A stretch of DNA of 64,000 nucleotides, from NCBI RefSeq assembly GCF_017744555.1, contig NZ_JAGIBD010000004.1, forward strand, positions 62,001 to 126,000, read 5' to 3'. Made by a program: the position numbers and the translations under genes. This document shows positions 15,662 to 25,165 of the stretch, one piece after another; positions within the stretch are counted from its first letter, which is position 1, and each line of letters starts with the position of its first letter. Below the pieces are notes generated by a model. That model was not told the DNA's origin. It saw nothing but the letters and a program-made list of their open reading frames with translations, and did not search any database. This DNA comes from Cellulomonas sp. (lineage in GTDB: Bacteria > Actinomycetota > Actinomycetes > Actinomycetales > Cellulomonadaceae).

Positions 15662-17358
15662 ACCCGCGCCTCCCACGGCCGCAGCGACCCGGCGGCCCCG
15701 GCGTCGTCGTAGTTGCCCAGCAGCAGCGTGCTGCCCTCGTCGAACGCCCACGCGTCCCCCACGTCGACCGTCTGCTCGTCGCCCGTGAAGTTGCCCAGCA
15801 CCAGCAGGGACTCGTCGCCGAGGCGGCGCGTGAACGCGTAGACGTGCTCGTCGTCGGGCAGCAGCATCGTGAAGTCGCCGAGCGCGACCACCGGATCCTC
15901 GTGCCGCAGCGCGACGAGCCGGCGGTAGTGATGGAACACGGAGCGCGGGTCGGCCCGCTCGGCCTCCGCGTTGACCGTCGGGTAGTTGGCGTTCACCGGC
16001 AGCCACGGCGTACCCGTCGTGAAACCCGCGTGCTCCGACGCGTCCCACTGCACCGGGGTGCGGGCGTTGTCGCGGCTCATCCGGGCGAGGCCCTCGAGCA
16101 GCTCGTCGTCGGTCGAGTGCCCGCGGGCACGCGCCTCCGAGATGTGCCGCAGCGACTCGATGTCCTGGTAGTCCTCGAACCGCGTGAAGTGCGCGTTCGT
16201 CATCCCGAGCTCCTCGCCCTGGTAGACGTACGGCGTCCCGCGGTGCAGGTGCAGCACCGTCGCGAGCATCGTCGCGGACTCCCGGCGGTAGACGCCGTCG
16301 TCGCCGAACCGGGACACGATGCGCGGCTGGTCGTGGTTGTCCCAGTAGAGGCTGTTCCAGCCGGCGTCAGCGAGGCCGGACTGCCAGCGCCCGAACGACG
16401 TCTTGAGGTCGGTCAGCCGCAGCGGCCGCGTGTCGAACTTGCCTCCCGGACCGTGGTCCAGCCCGACGTGCTCGAACTGGAACACCATGTCGACCTCGGC
16501 GCGGGCCGGGTCGGTGAACAGGCGTGCGTCCTCGATCGTGACGCCCGGCATCTCGCCCACCGCGAGCAGCTGCTCCGGGTGGTCGGCGAAGACCTCCCGG
16601 TGCATCTCGGCGAGGAACTCGTGGATGCGCGGGCCGCACGTGTAGAACGGCGAGCCGTCGGCCCACAGCCCGCCGTGCACCACGCCGTCGCGCAGCGGCA
16701 CCTCCTTGGACACGAGGTTGATGACGTCCATGCGGAAGCCGTCGACCCCACGGGCCAGCCACCAGCGCATCATGTCGTAGACGGCGTGCCTGACCTGCGG
16801 GTTCTCCCAGTTGAGGTCCGGCTGCTTGCGGCTGAACAGGTGCAGGTAGTACTCCTGCGTCTCCTCGTCGAGCTCCCACACCGGACCTGAGAAGAACGAG
16901 CCCCAGTTCGTCGGCTCCGCGCCGGGTTGGCCCGGCTCCGTGCCGGGGCGGGCCGGCCGCCACCAGTACCAGTCGCGCTTCTCACTGTCCTTCCCCGAGC
17001 GCGAGTCGACGAACCACGGGTGCTCGTCGGACGTGTGGTTGACCACGAGGTCCATGACGAGCCGGATGCCGTGCGCGTGCAGCGCCCCGATGAGCTCGTC
17101 GAGGTCGTCGAGCGTGCCGAACACCGGGTCGACGTCCTGGTAGTCGCTGATGTCGTACCCGTTGTCGTCCTGCGGTGAGGAGTACACGGGCGAGAGCCAG
17201 ACGACGTCGACCCCCAGCTCGACGAGGTGGTCGAGGTGCTGCAGGATCCCCGGGATGTCGCCGATGCCGTCGCCGTCCGAGTCGGCGAACGAGCGCGGGT
17301 AGATCTGGTAGACGACGGCCTTCGTCCACCACGGCGCGTCGTCGACGGTCCAGCTCAT
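15640..17358 (-). CDS. GH13 alpha-glucosidase (oligo-1,6-glucosidase/trehalose-6-P hydrolase type)
   Basis: 572 residues, cytoplasmic, no signal peptide. The GH13 barrel begins WWTKAVVYQIYPRSFADSDG and DGIGDIPGILQHLDHLVELG. Region I is DLVVNHTSDEHPWF, region II GFRMDVINLVSKE (nucleophile Asp), region III LLAVGEMPG (acid/base Glu), and region IV YWDNHDQPRIVSRFG (transition-state Asp). The C-terminal beta domain is present. MDVIN after the nucleophile is typical of enzymes that cleave alpha-1,6-linked isomalto-oligosaccharides, although alpha-1,4 or sucrose activity cannot be excluded. Neighbours do not define a sugar operon; the orphan sugar-binding lipoprotein at 23720 is a possible partner. 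Confidence 0.92.
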   Translation of the reverse strand: MSWTVDDAPWWTKAVVYQIYPRSFADSDGDGIGDIPGILQHLDHLVELGVDVVWLSPVYSSPQDDNGYDISDYQDVDPVFGTLDDLDELIGALHAHGIRLVMDLVVNHTSDEHPWFVDSRSGKDSEKRDWYWWRPARPGTEPGQPGAEPTNWGSFFSGPVWELDEETQEYYLHLFSRKQPDLNWENPQVRHAVYDMMRWWLARGVDGFRMDVINLVSKEVPLRDGVVHGGLWADGSPFYTCGPRIHEFLAEMHREVFADHPEQLLAVGEMPGVTIEDARLFTDPARAEVDMVFQFEHVGLDHGPGGKFDTRPLRLTDLKTSFGRWQSGLADAGWNSLYWDNHDQPRIVSRFGDDGVYRRESATMLATVLHLHRGTPYVYQGEELGMTNAHFTRFEDYQDIESLRHISEARARGHSTDDELLEGLARMSRDNARTPVQWDASEHAGFTTGTPWLPVNANYPTVNAEAERADPRSVFHHYRRLVALRHEDPVVALGDFTMLLPDDEHVYAFTRRLGDESLLVLGNFTGDEQTVDVGDAWAFDEGSTLLLGNYDDAGAAGSLRPWEARVYRRSTT

Positions 17359-17393
17359 GCGGTCAGCCCCTCCCTGTCACCGCCCGGGTCGGC

Positions 17394-19088
17394 TCAGAGC
17401 AGGACGGCGCCCTTCGACGCCGACTGCACGAGCTTGGCGTACTTCGCGAGCACGCCGCGCGTGTACGTCGGGGGCAGCGGCGCCCAGCCGGCCCGGCGGG
17501 ACTCGAGCTCGGCGTCGTCGACCAGCACGTCGAGCGTCGCGTTCGCGACGTCGAGCCGGATCCGGTCTCCGTCCCGGACGAACGCGATGGGCCCGCCGTC
17601 GACGGCCTCCGGGGCGACGTGCCCGACGCACAGGCCGGTCGTGCCGCCCGAGAAGCGGCCGTCGGTGAGCAGCAGGACGTCCTTGCCGAGGCCGGCACCC
17701 TTGATCGCTCCCGTGATCGCGAGCATCTCGCGCATGCCCGGGCCGCCCTTCGGGCCCTCGTAGCGGATGACGACGACGTCGCCCGCGACGATCGTGCCGT
17801 CCTCCAGCGCGTCCATCGCGGCGCGCTCGCGGTCGAACACCCGGGCCGTGCCCTCGAACACGTCCGAGTCGAAGCCCGCCGACTTCACGACCGCCCCCTC
17901 GGGCGCGAGCGAGCCGTGCAGGATCGTGATGCCGCCCGTGCGGTGGATCGGGTTGTCGAGCGCGCGCAGGATCTTGCCGTCCGGGTCGGGCGGGTTCACG
18001 TCGGCCAGGTTCTCGGCGACCGTCTTGCCCGTCACCGTGAGGCAGTCGCCGTGCAGCAGACCCGCGTCGAGCAGCGCCTTCATGACGACCGGGACACCGC
18101 CGATGCGGTCGATGTCGTTCATGACGTACCGGCCGAACGGCTTGAGGTCACCGAGGTGCGGGACGCGTGCGGCGACGCGGGAGAAGTCGTCGAGCGTGAG
18201 GTCGACCTCCGCCTCGTGCGCGATCGCCAGCAGGTGCAGGACCGCGTTCGTCGAGCCGCCGAACGCCATGACGACCGCGATCGCGTTCTCGAACGCTTCC
18301 TTCGTCATGATCTGGCGAGCCGTGATGCCGCGCCGGAGCAGCTCGACGACGGCCTCGCCGGACTTGTGCGCGAACGCGTCGCGGCGGCGGTCTGCCGAGG
18401 GCGGCGCCGCCGATCCCGGGATCGACATGCCGATCGCCTCCGCGACGGACGCCATCGTGTTCGCGGTGTACATGCCGCCGCACGCACCCTCGCCCGGGCA
18501 GATCGCGCGCTCGATCCGGTCGACGTCCTCGCGGCTCATGAGCCCGCGCGCGCACGCGCCGACGGCCTCGAACGCGTCGATGATCGTCACGTCCTTCTCG
18601 GTGCCGTCCTCGAGCTTGACCCAGCCCGGCGCGATCGAACCGGCGTACAGGAACACGCTCGCCAGGTCGAGGCGCGCGGCGGCCATGAGCATCCCGGGCA
18701 GCGACTTGTCGCACCCGGCGAGCAGCACCGAGCCGTCGAGCCGCTCGGCCTGCATGACCGTCTCGACCGAGTCCGCGATGATGTCGCGGCTGACCAGCGA
18801 GAAGTGCATGCCCTCGTGGCCCATCGAGATGCCGTCCGAGACCGAGATGGTGCCGAACTCGAGCGGGTACCCGCCCGCGGCGTGCACGCCCGACTTGGCC
18901 GCCTTGGCGAGCCGGTCGAGCGACAGGTTGCACGGGGTGATCTCGTTCCACGAGCTCGCGACGCCGATCTGCGGCTTCGCGAAGTCGTCGTCCCCGAGGC
19001 CGACCGCCCGGAGCATCCCCCGCGACGCGGTGGCCTCCAGCCCGTCGGTGACCGTGCGCGAGCGGGGCTTGATGTCCGGCGTGCTCAT
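17394..19088 (-). CDS. ilvD: dihydroxy-acid dehydratase, short (2Fe-2S-type) form
   Basis: 564 residues. It dehydrates 2,3-dihydroxy-isovalerate or -methylvalerate to the 2-oxo acids. Cluster cysteines are visible at [30 protein letters not shown] and [16 protein letters not shown], the three-Cys pattern of the [2Fe-2S] enzymes known from plants and mycobacteria. The Ser base region GGPGMREM and [17 protein letters not shown] is intact. ATG 19088 follows TAGACT by six bases. A second, different ilvD lies at 21732-23594 beyond a GGDEF-EAL gene. Confidence 0.94.
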   Translation of the reverse strand: MSTPDIKPRSRTVTDGLEATASRGMLRAVGLGDDDFAKPQIGVASSWNEITPCNLSLDRLAKAAKSGVHAAGGYPLEFGTISVSDGISMGHEGMHFSLVSRDIIADSVETVMQAERLDGSVLLAGCDKSLPGMLMAAARLDLASVFLYAGSIAPGWVKLEDGTEKDVTIIDAFEAVGACARGLMSREDVDRIERAICPGEGACGGMYTANTMASVAEAIGMSIPGSAAPPSADRRRDAFAHKSGEAVVELLRRGITARQIMTKEAFENAIAVVMAFGGSTNAVLHLLAIAHEAEVDLTLDDFSRVAARVPHLGDLKPFGRYVMNDIDRIGGVPVVMKALLDAGLLHGDCLTVTGKTVAENLADVNPPDPDGKILRALDNPIHRTGGITILHGSLAPEGAVVKSAGFDSDVFEGTARVFDRERAAMDALEDGTIVAGDVVVIRYEGPKGGPGMREMLAITGAIKGAGLGKDVLLLTDGRFSGGTTGLCVGHVAPEAVDGGPIAFVRDGDRIRLDVANATLDVLVDDAELESRRAGWAPLPPTYTRGVLAKYAKLVQSASKGAVLL

Positions 19089-19180
19089 GCCGCGAGTCTA
19101 GGGACGCACGGCACTGGCACGCGCGGCAGGCCGCCCGTCGCCGCCGGCCCGCCCGCCGGGTGTGACGTCGGGCGACAAAC

Positions 19181-19209
19181 CTCATCCCCCCACCCCTTCC
19201 AGCCGATCC
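19181..19209 (+). promoter_or_regulatory. FliA-like promoter of the GGDEF-EAL gene
   Basis: CTCA (19181-19184), 17 bases, GCCGAT (19202-19207) and CC. As I recall it, the consensus described for FliA (sigma-28 type) flagellar promoters in the motile actinomycete Actinoplanes missouriensis is CTCA-N15-17-GCCGATAA. The match is full over ten fixed positions. It lies 77 bases upstream of the ATG. No flagellar gene is in the window. Confidence 0.45.
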
Positions 19210-19283
19210 GATGGACGACCCCCCGGCAGGGCAGGCGACCGCACGCCCTCACCGAGCAGACGACCACGGGACGGAGGCGGGGC

Positions 19284-21707
19284 ATGTCGACGCCGAGCGC
19301 CGCACCGAGCCGCACCCGGTGGTCGGACCGGATCACGTGGCGCGTCTTCCTCGTGGTCGGGCTCCTGCTCACGGCCGCCGTCATGGTGGTCCCCGGCTGG
19401 CCCGGCGAGGTCCTGTGGGACGTCGTCCCGCTCCTGTCCGTCCTGGCGATGGTGACCGGCGTGCGCCGGCACGGGACGTCCGTGCCCCGGGCGTGGTGGT
19501 GGCTCACCGCCGGGACCGCGCTCTGGGCCGTCGCGGACGTCGCCTGGACCGTCTGGTACGTCGCCGTGGACGGTGACGCCGACCTCGTGCCGTGGTGGTT
19601 CGACGGGTTCTACACGCCGACCTACCTGTTCCTCGTGGTCGGGTTCGCGCTGCTGCCCCGCAACTCGCTGCGCGCACGCCACGAGACCGCCACGGCGGAC
19701 GCCGTCGTCGTGGTCGTCGGGGCCGCCCTGCTCTACTGGGTGCTCGTCTTCCGCGACTTCATCGGCGACCGCGCGCTCGCCGACCCGGCGCGCAGCCTGT
19801 CCGTGGTGTCGCTCGCGATGGGGCTCGGTGTCGTGCTCTTCGCGTCGCGCCTGTGGTTCCGGTACGGCGGCCGCAACGGCGCGTACGTGCTGCTCGCGTG
19901 TGGTGTCGCCGCCTCTACGACCGGGGACGTGCTCTACACCGTGACGCTGATCGGCGACGGGAACCCGGGGATCTCGCTGCTCGACACGTCCCTCGCCGAA
20001 GGGCTCGGCAGCGCCGCGTGGCTCTGCTGGTTCGTGCTCTTCGGCGCCGCCGCACTGCACCCCGGTGTCCGGGGCACGCCGGACGCGACCCCCAGTCCCG
20101 CCCTCACGCTCGCACGCGGGGTGGCGTTCTTCGTGATCGCGACCGTGGGGCCGGTGACGTTCCTGTTCACGTTCCGGGCCGGGTCCACCGTGACGTTGGC
20201 GTGGGGCGACCTGGCGGTGCCGGTGCTCACCGTCGCGCTGCTGTCCGCGTTCCTCGTCGGGCGGCTCGTGGTCGGCACGAGCACCGCGCAGCGTCGCACG
20301 CTCCAGCTGGACCGGCAGGCCGCGCAGCTCGCGCAGGCGCTCCACGACCAGCAGGCGCTCCAGCAGCAGCTGAGCCACCAGGCGCTCCACGACCCGCTCA
20401 CCGGCCTCGGCAACCGCACCCTGTTCACCGACCGGCTCGCGGACCCGGGTGACGGCGGCACCCGACGGGCGGTCCTCATGGTCGACCTGGACGGCTTCAA
20501 GCGGGTCAACGACGACCACGGGCACCACGCGGGTGACGACCTCCTCGTGCAGGTCGGGCAGCGGCTGCGGCAGGTCGTCGGCGACGGCGACACGCTCGCG
20601 CGGCTCGGCGGCGACGAGTTCGCGCTCGTGCTCGCGCGGACCGACGAGGCCGAGGCACGCGAACGCGCCGCGCAGCTCGCGCGCGCGGTCGCGGAGCCGT
20701 TCGTCGTGGAGGGGCAGGTCATGCGGATCACGGCGAGCGTCGGCGTCCGCGTCGTCGACGGCCGGGTCAGCACCGAGGAGACGCTGCGCGACGCCGACCT
20801 GGCGCTCTACGCCGCGAAGGCCGGCGGCAGGAGCCAGGTCTGCGTCTTCCACCCACGGCTGCGCGACGCCCAGGTCGAACGGGCCCGCCTCGCCGACGGC
20901 CTGAGGCTCGCGCTCGACCGCGACGAGCTCGCCGTCCACTACCAACCCGTCGTACAGCTCGACACCGGCGACGTGCTGTCCGTGGAGGCGCTGCTGCGGT
21001 GGAACTCCCCGGACGGCCTCGTCATGCCGGACCGGTTCATCCCCGTGGCCGAGGACACCGGGCTCATCGTCCCCATCGGCGACCACGTGCTGCGGCGCGC
21101 GTGCGCCGACGCACGCCCCTGGTTCGAGCAGCGCGGCGTCGGCGTGCACGTGAACGTGTCGGGCCGCCAGCTGCGCGAGCCGGACGTCGTCGAGCGGGTG
21201 CTCGCCGCCCTCGACGCCGCGGGGCTCCCCGGCCGCGCGCTCGTCCTCGAGATCACCGAGACGACCCTGCTCGCGACCGGCGGGGCCGAGGACGCCCTCG
21301 TCGTGTCGCACCTGTCGAGGCTCCGCGAGCACGGCGTCCGCGTCGCGATCGACGACTTCGGCACGGGCTACTCCTCGCTCGCCTACCTGCAGCACCTGCC
21401 CGTCGACATCGTGAAGATCGACGGCGCCTTCACCCGGTTCGCCGCCGAGGCCGGCGACGAGGCGCGGCGCCGTCGCGCGCTCGCCAGCGCGATCGTCGAC
21501 CTGTGCGGCACCCTCGACCTGCAGGCCGTGGCCGAGCAGATCGAGACCGACGACGAGGCCGACGCGCTGCGCGCCCTCGGGTGCCCGCAGGGGCAGGGCT
21601 ACCGGTTCGGCCGCCCGGTCCCGCGCGAGGAGATGGACGCGAGGCTCGGCGGCACGACGACCCTCCCGACGCCTCGGGAGCCGGTGCGCCCCGCCCGGTC
21701 CTCCTGA
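19284..21707 (+). CDS. membrane-bound GGDEF-EAL c-di-GMP protein
   Basis: 807 residues from ATG at 19284 with GGAGGCGGGG before it. About eight hydrophobic segments cover residues 15-335, forming an uncharacterised integral sensor region. A Gln-rich coiled-coil linker follows (QAAQLAQALHDQQALQQQLS, residues 340-365). The GGDEF domain has DPLTGLGNRTLF, LDGFKRVNDDHGHHAGDDLL and an intact RLGGDEF near residue 442. The EAL domain has VEALLRW near residue 567, and IDDFGTGYSSLAYL near 690 with HLPVDIVKID, so both halves could be active. It makes or breaks c-di-GMP, and a FliA-like promoter suggests co-expression with motility. It interrupts two ilvD genes of opposite direction. Confidence 0.93.
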   Translation: MSTPSAAPSRTRWSDRITWRVFLVVGLLLTAAVMVVPGWPGEVLWDVVPLLSVLAMVTGVRRHGTSVPRAWWWLTAGTALWAVADVAWTVWYVAVDGDADLVPWWFDGFYTPTYLFLVVGFALLPRNSLRARHETATADAVVVVVGAALLYWVLVFRDFIGDRALADPARSLSVVSLAMGLGVVLFASRLWFRYGGRNGAYVLLACGVAASTTGDVLYTVTLIGDGNPGISLLDTSLAEGLGSAAWLCWFVLFGAAALHPGVRGTPDATPSPALTLARGVAFFVIATVGPVTFLFTFRAGSTVTLAWGDLAVPVLTVALLSAFLVGRLVVGTSTAQRRTLQLDRQAAQLAQALHDQQALQQQLSHQALHDPLTGLGNRTLFTDRLADPGDGGTRRAVLMVDLDGFKRVNDDHGHHAGDDLLVQVGQRLRQVVGDGDTLARLGGDEFALVLARTDEAEARERAAQLARAVAEPFVVEGQVMRITASVGVRVVDGRVSTEETLRDADLALYAAKAGGRSQVCVFHPRLRDAQVERARLADGLRLALDRDELAVHYQPVVQLDTGDVLSVEALLRWNSPDGLVMPDRFIPVAEDTGLIVPIGDHVLRRACADARPWFEQRGVGVHVNVSGRQLREPDVVERVLAALDAAGLPGRALVLEITETTLLATGGAEDALVVSHLSRLREHGVRVAIDDFGTGYSSLAYLQHLPVDIVKIDGAFTRFAAEAGDEARRRRALASAIVDLCGTLDLQAVAEQIETDDEADALRALGCPQGQGYRFGRPVPREEMDARLGGTTTLPTPREPVRPARSS

Positions 21708-21726
21708 GCGGGGGGCACGGCCCCGC
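21708..21726. terminator. short hairpin between convergent GGDEF-EAL and ilvD genes
   Basis: GCGGGG (21708-21713) and CCCCGC (21721-21726) pair over a 7-base loop right after the stop codon. Only 24 bases separate the two convergent genes. Weak on its own. Confidence 0.35.
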
Positions 21727-21731
21727 GCGGA

Positions 21732-23594
21732 TCAGGCGCGGCGGATCCGGCTGACGTCACGCACGGCACCGCGGTCGGCCGACGTCGCCATCGCGGCGTA
21801 CGCCTGCAGGGCCGGCGACACGTAGCGGTCGCGGTCCTTCGGCTGCCACGGGTTCTCGGACGACTCCATCTTCGCCCGACGCTCGGCGAGCACGGCGTCC
21901 GGCACGTTGATGCGGATGAGGCGCGTCTCGACGTCGATCTCGATCTCGTCGCCGTCCTCGATCAGGCCGATCGCCCCGCCCGCCGACGCCTCCGGGGAGA
22001 CGTGGCCGACCGAGATGCCGCTCGAGCCACCGGAGAACCGGCCGTCCGTGAGCAGCGCGCACACCTTGCCGAGGCCGCGGCCCTTGATGAACGACGTCGG
22101 GTAGAGCATCTCCTGCATCCCGGGACCGCCCGAGGGGCCCTCGTAGCGCACGACCACGACGTGCCCGGGCTGGACCTGCTTGGTGAGGATCTTCTCGACG
22201 GCCTCGTCCTGCGACTCGCACACGAGGGCCGTGCCGACGAAGTGGAAGAGCTCCGGGTCGATGCCGGCGGTCTTGATGATCGCGCCGTCCTCGGCGAGGT
22301 TGCCGCGCAGCACCGCGAGACCGCCCTCCACCGTGTAGGCGTGCGCGACGTCGCGGATGCAGCCGTTCACCGCGTCGGTGTCGAGCGACTCCCACACGTT
22401 CGAGGTCGAGAACGCCTGCGTCGTGCGGACACCGCCCGGGGCCGCGTGGAACAGCTCCCGCGCGCGGTCCGTCGCACGGCCCCCACGGACGTCCCAGTCG
22501 TCGAGCCACGCGCGCAGCGTCGGCGTGTGCACCGACGTGACGTCGTGGTCGAGCAGGCCGGCCCGCTCGAGCTCGCCGAGCAGCGCCGGGATGCCACCGG
22601 CGCGGTGGACGTCCTCCATGTGGAAGCTCGGGTGGTTGGGCGCGACCTTGGACAGGCACGGGACGCGGCGGCTGATGTCGTCGATGTCGGCGAGCGTGAA
22701 GTCGACCTCGGCCTCCTGCGCCGCGGCGAGGACGTGCAGCACGGTGTTCGTCGACCCGCCCATGGCGACGTCGAGCGCCATCGCGTTGGCGAACGCGGCC
22801 CGCGTCGCGATCCCGCGGGGCGCGGCGGTGTCGTCCTCGTCCTCGTAGTAGCGGCGCGCGAGCTCGACGACCGTGCGGCCGGCCTCGAGAAACAGCTCGC
22901 GGCGGGCCGCGTGCGTGGCGAGCGTCGAGCCGTTGCCCGGCAGCGACAGGCCGAGCGCCTCGGTGAGGCAGTTCATCGAGTTCGCGGTGAACATCCCCGA
23001 GCACGAGCCGCACGTGGGGCAGGCGGACTCCTCGACGGCCGCGAGCGCCTCGTCGGAGACGTTGTCGTCCGCGGAGTAGTTGATCGCGTTGATCAGGTTG
23101 AGCGGCGTCTTCGCGACGCCGTTCGCGACGATCGCCTTGCCGGCCTCCATCGGGCCGCCCGAGACGAACACGACCGGGATGTTGAGCCGCAGCGCCGCGT
23201 TGAGCATGCCGGGCGTGATCTTGTCGCAGTTCGAGATGCACACGAGCGCGTCCGCGCAGTGCGCGTTGACCATGTACTCGACGGAGTCCGCGATGAGGTC
23301 GCGGCTCGGCAGCGAGTAGAGCATGCCCGCGTGGCCCATCGCGATGCCGTCGTCGACCGCGATGGTGTTGAACTCCTTGGCGACGCCGCCGGCCTCGCGG
23401 ATCGCCGACGCGACGAGGTCGCCCATGTCCTTGAGGTGCACGTGCCCCGGGACGAACTGCGTGTAGGAGTTCGCGATCGCGACGATCGGCTTGCCGAAGT
23501 CCTCCGACCCCATGCCGGTCGCGCGCCACAGCGCGCGGGCGCCGGACATGTTGCGGCCATGGGTGGACGTCCGAGAGCGCAGGGGGCGGCTCAT
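21732..23594 (-). CDS. ilvD: dihydroxy-acid dehydratase, long (E. coli-type 4Fe-4S) form
   Basis: 620 residues from ATG at 23594, which has AAGGAG seven bases upstream; the upstream in-frame GTG at 23612 precedes this site and is unlikely. It is the same reaction as the other ilvD, but a different subfamily: [17 protein letters not shown] replaces the cysteine-bearing SWNEITPCN segment, and cysteines remain in [15 protein letters not shown] and [18 protein letters not shown]. It is longer by about 56 residues. The E. coli-type enzyme carries an oxygen-sensitive [4Fe-4S] cluster, so the pair may serve different oxygen or iron conditions. Family assignment is firm; the cluster type is inferred from the motifs. 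Confidence 0.94.
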   Translation of the reverse strand: MSRPLRSRTSTHGRNMSGARALWRATGMGSEDFGKPIVAIANSYTQFVPGHVHLKDMGDLVASAIREAGGVAKEFNTIAVDDGIAMGHAGMLYSLPSRDLIADSVEYMVNAHCADALVCISNCDKITPGMLNAALRLNIPVVFVSGGPMEAGKAIVANGVAKTPLNLINAINYSADDNVSDEALAAVEESACPTCGSCSGMFTANSMNCLTEALGLSLPGNGSTLATHAARRELFLEAGRTVVELARRYYEDEDDTAAPRGIATRAAFANAMALDVAMGGSTNTVLHVLAAAQEAEVDFTLADIDDISRRVPCLSKVAPNHPSFHMEDVHRAGGIPALLGELERAGLLDHDVTSVHTPTLRAWLDDWDVRGGRATDRARELFHAAPGGVRTTQAFSTSNVWESLDTDAVNGCIRDVAHAYTVEGGLAVLRGNLAEDGAIIKTAGIDPELFHFVGTALVCESQDEAVEKILTKQVQPGHVVVVRYEGPSGGPGMQEMLYPTSFIKGRGLGKVCALLTDGRFSGGSSGISVGHVSPEASAGGAIGLIEDGDEIEIDVETRLIRINVPDAVLAERRAKMESSENPWQPKDRDRYVSPALQAYAAMATSADRGAVRDVSRIRRA

Positions 23595-23678
23595 TCCAAG
23601 CTCCTTCGACACGCACGAGCAGCCGCGGCACGCGGCTGCTGCGTCAGGCTACGTCCGCGTCCACGCCCCGACGTGAGC

Positions 23679-23713
23679 CGTCCGCCCCGTGGTCCACGAC
23701 CACGGGGCGGACG
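23679..23713. terminator. terminator hairpin after the sugar-binding lipoprotein gene
   Basis: Perfect 16-bp stem (CGTCCGCCCCGTGGTC at 23679-23694 and its complement at 23698-23713) with a 3-base loop. It lies seven bases beyond the stop of the leftward gene. No U-run. Confidence 0.65.
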
Positions 23714-23719
23714 CGCTGG

Positions 23720-25018
23720 TCAGCGGCCGCCGGACGACGCGTCGACCATCCCGGCGACGATGTCCTGGGCGGTCGCCTGGCCGGCGAACATCGCCGCGAT
23801 GCCGTCGTTCATCGCACCGCCGATGCTGCCGCCGTACGCGACGTCGAGCCAGATCTGCACGTACGTAGCACTGTTGCGGTACTGCAGCAGCGTCTGCATG
23901 TTCGGGTCGGACACGCCCGACTCGGAACCGAGAGTCACGGGCAGGCCGGAGCCGGTCTCGGCGTACCGCTTCTGCACGTCGACGCTCGCGATGTACTTGA
24001 GCAGCTCGACGCACTCGGGCGGCGCCGAGTACGAGCAGGAGAACCCGTCGCCGCCGCCGAGCGCCGCGGCCGGGTCGCCCTGACCGCCCTCGACCGTCGG
24101 GAACGGGAACCAGCCGAGGTTCTCGCCGAGCGCGTCGTCGCCGGTGAGGCCGCGCATGATGCCCGGCTCCCAGTGGCCCATGAGCTCCATCGCGGCGTTG
24201 CCGTTCGCGACGAGCCCGGCGGAGCTCGCCATCCCCGTCTGCGCGGGCGTGCCGAGGAAGTCCTGCTGGAACGGCTGCGTCGCGAGGAACGCGGCCAGCT
24301 GCTCCCCGGCCTGCGTGAAGCACGGGTCCTCGAACCGGAGCTCGACGCCGGCGCGCTTCATGGTGTCGGTGCTGCACTGGCGCAGCGCGAAGTTGTACCA
24401 GTAGTGCGCCGCGGGCCAGGTGTCCTTGGCTCCGACCGCGATGGGCGTGATGCCCGCGCCCTTGAGCTGCTCGACGACGTCGTTCAGGTCGTCGATCGTC
24501 TGGGGCGTGCCCTCGATGCCCGCCTGGGCGAACAGCGCCTTGTTGTACCAGAAGCCCTCGACGCCGACGCTGTACGGCAGGCCGTACGTCGCGCCGTCGA
24601 CCTGCCAGGCGGCCGCAGAGCCGCCGATGAGGCCGATCTCGTCGAGCACGTCGCGGCTGATGTCCTTGACCTTGCCGTCGGCGACCTGGTCGGCGAGGTC
24701 GCCGCCGCCCCACTGCTGGAAGAGGTCCGGCGGGTCGGAGGACTGCAGCGCGACGGGGATCTGCGTCTTCTGCAGCTCCTCGTTCTGCACCGCGCTCACC
24801 TCGACGGTGACGTTCGGGTGCGTGTCCTCGAACTCGCGCGCGACGGACTCCCAGAAGCCCTTGAGCGGCTCGGCCGTCCCGTTGTGCCACCACGTGAGCG
24901 TGACCTGGTCGTTGCTCGTGTCGGCCGCGTCGTCGTTCCCGCCGCCGCTGCACGCGGCCAGCAGCGCAGTCGTCGTCGCGAGCGCCACCACAACGCTCAC
25001 CCGGCGCTTCGTCGCCAT
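23720..25018 (-). CDS. sugar ABC transporter substrate-binding lipoprotein (family 1, orphan)
   Basis: 432 residues. A basic N-terminus and hydrophobic stretch lead to the lipobox LLAAC at residues 19-23, so it is a lipoprotein anchored outside the membrane. The mature part has the SBP family 1 pattern: VTLTWWHNGTAEPLKGFWES, then SDPPDLFQQWGGGDLADQVA, YGLPYSVGVEGFWYNKALF and AAMELMGHWEPGIMRG. Such proteins deliver oligo- or disaccharides to CUT1 permeases. No permease or ATPase gene adjoins it: upstream is an MpaB-like gene and downstream an ilvD, so it must use components encoded elsewhere. An AT-rich promoter with a direct repeat precedes it. Confidence 0.9.
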   Translation of the reverse strand: MATKRRVSVVVALATTTALLAACSGGGNDDAADTSNDQVTLTWWHNGTAEPLKGFWESVAREFEDTHPNVTVEVSAVQNEELQKTQIPVALQSSDPPDLFQQWGGGDLADQVADGKVKDISRDVLDEIGLIGGSAAAWQVDGATYGLPYSVGVEGFWYNKALFAQAGIEGTPQTIDDLNDVVEQLKGAGITPIAVGAKDTWPAAHYWYNFALRQCSTDTMKRAGVELRFEDPCFTQAGEQLAAFLATQPFQQDFLGTPAQTGMASSAGLVANGNAAMELMGHWEPGIMRGLTGDDALGENLGWFPFPTVEGGQGDPAAALGGGDGFSCSYSAPPECVELLKYIASVDVQKRYAETGSGLPVTLGSESGVSDPNMQTLLQYRNSATYVQIWLDVAYGGSIGGAMNDGIAAMFAGQATAQDIVAGMVDASSGGR

Positions 25019-25092
25019 CGTTCGATCCCCTTGTCGTCCTCGTTGACGTGCTGATCAGCGGGGAGTTTGGCAGGTTCCGACACCAGGAATCA

Positions 25093-25124
25093 ATCGTTAT
25101 CGACATCGTTATCTATCGAAACAA
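25093..25124 (-). promoter_or_regulatory. promoter with direct repeat before the sugar-binding lipoprotein gene
   Basis: Read leftward: TTGTTT (25124-25119), 17 bases, GATAAC (25101-25096). ATCGTTATC occurs twice on the plus strand (25093-25101 and 25105-25113), 12 bases apart, overlapping the -10 and spacer. The stretch is strikingly AT-rich for this genome. The repeat may bind a sugar-responsive regulator; no palindrome like a LacI operator is complete. Confidence 0.45.
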
Positions 25125-25165
25125 CGGACACTCGTCCAAGGTGTCCCGATTGCTCCGCAGACGGG

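Noticed and set aside
19089-19283. A c-di-GMP riboswitch before the GGDEF-EAL gene
   Set aside because: The conserved GEMM core and tetraloop-receptor segments are not seen; the region is explained by a promoter and ribosome site.
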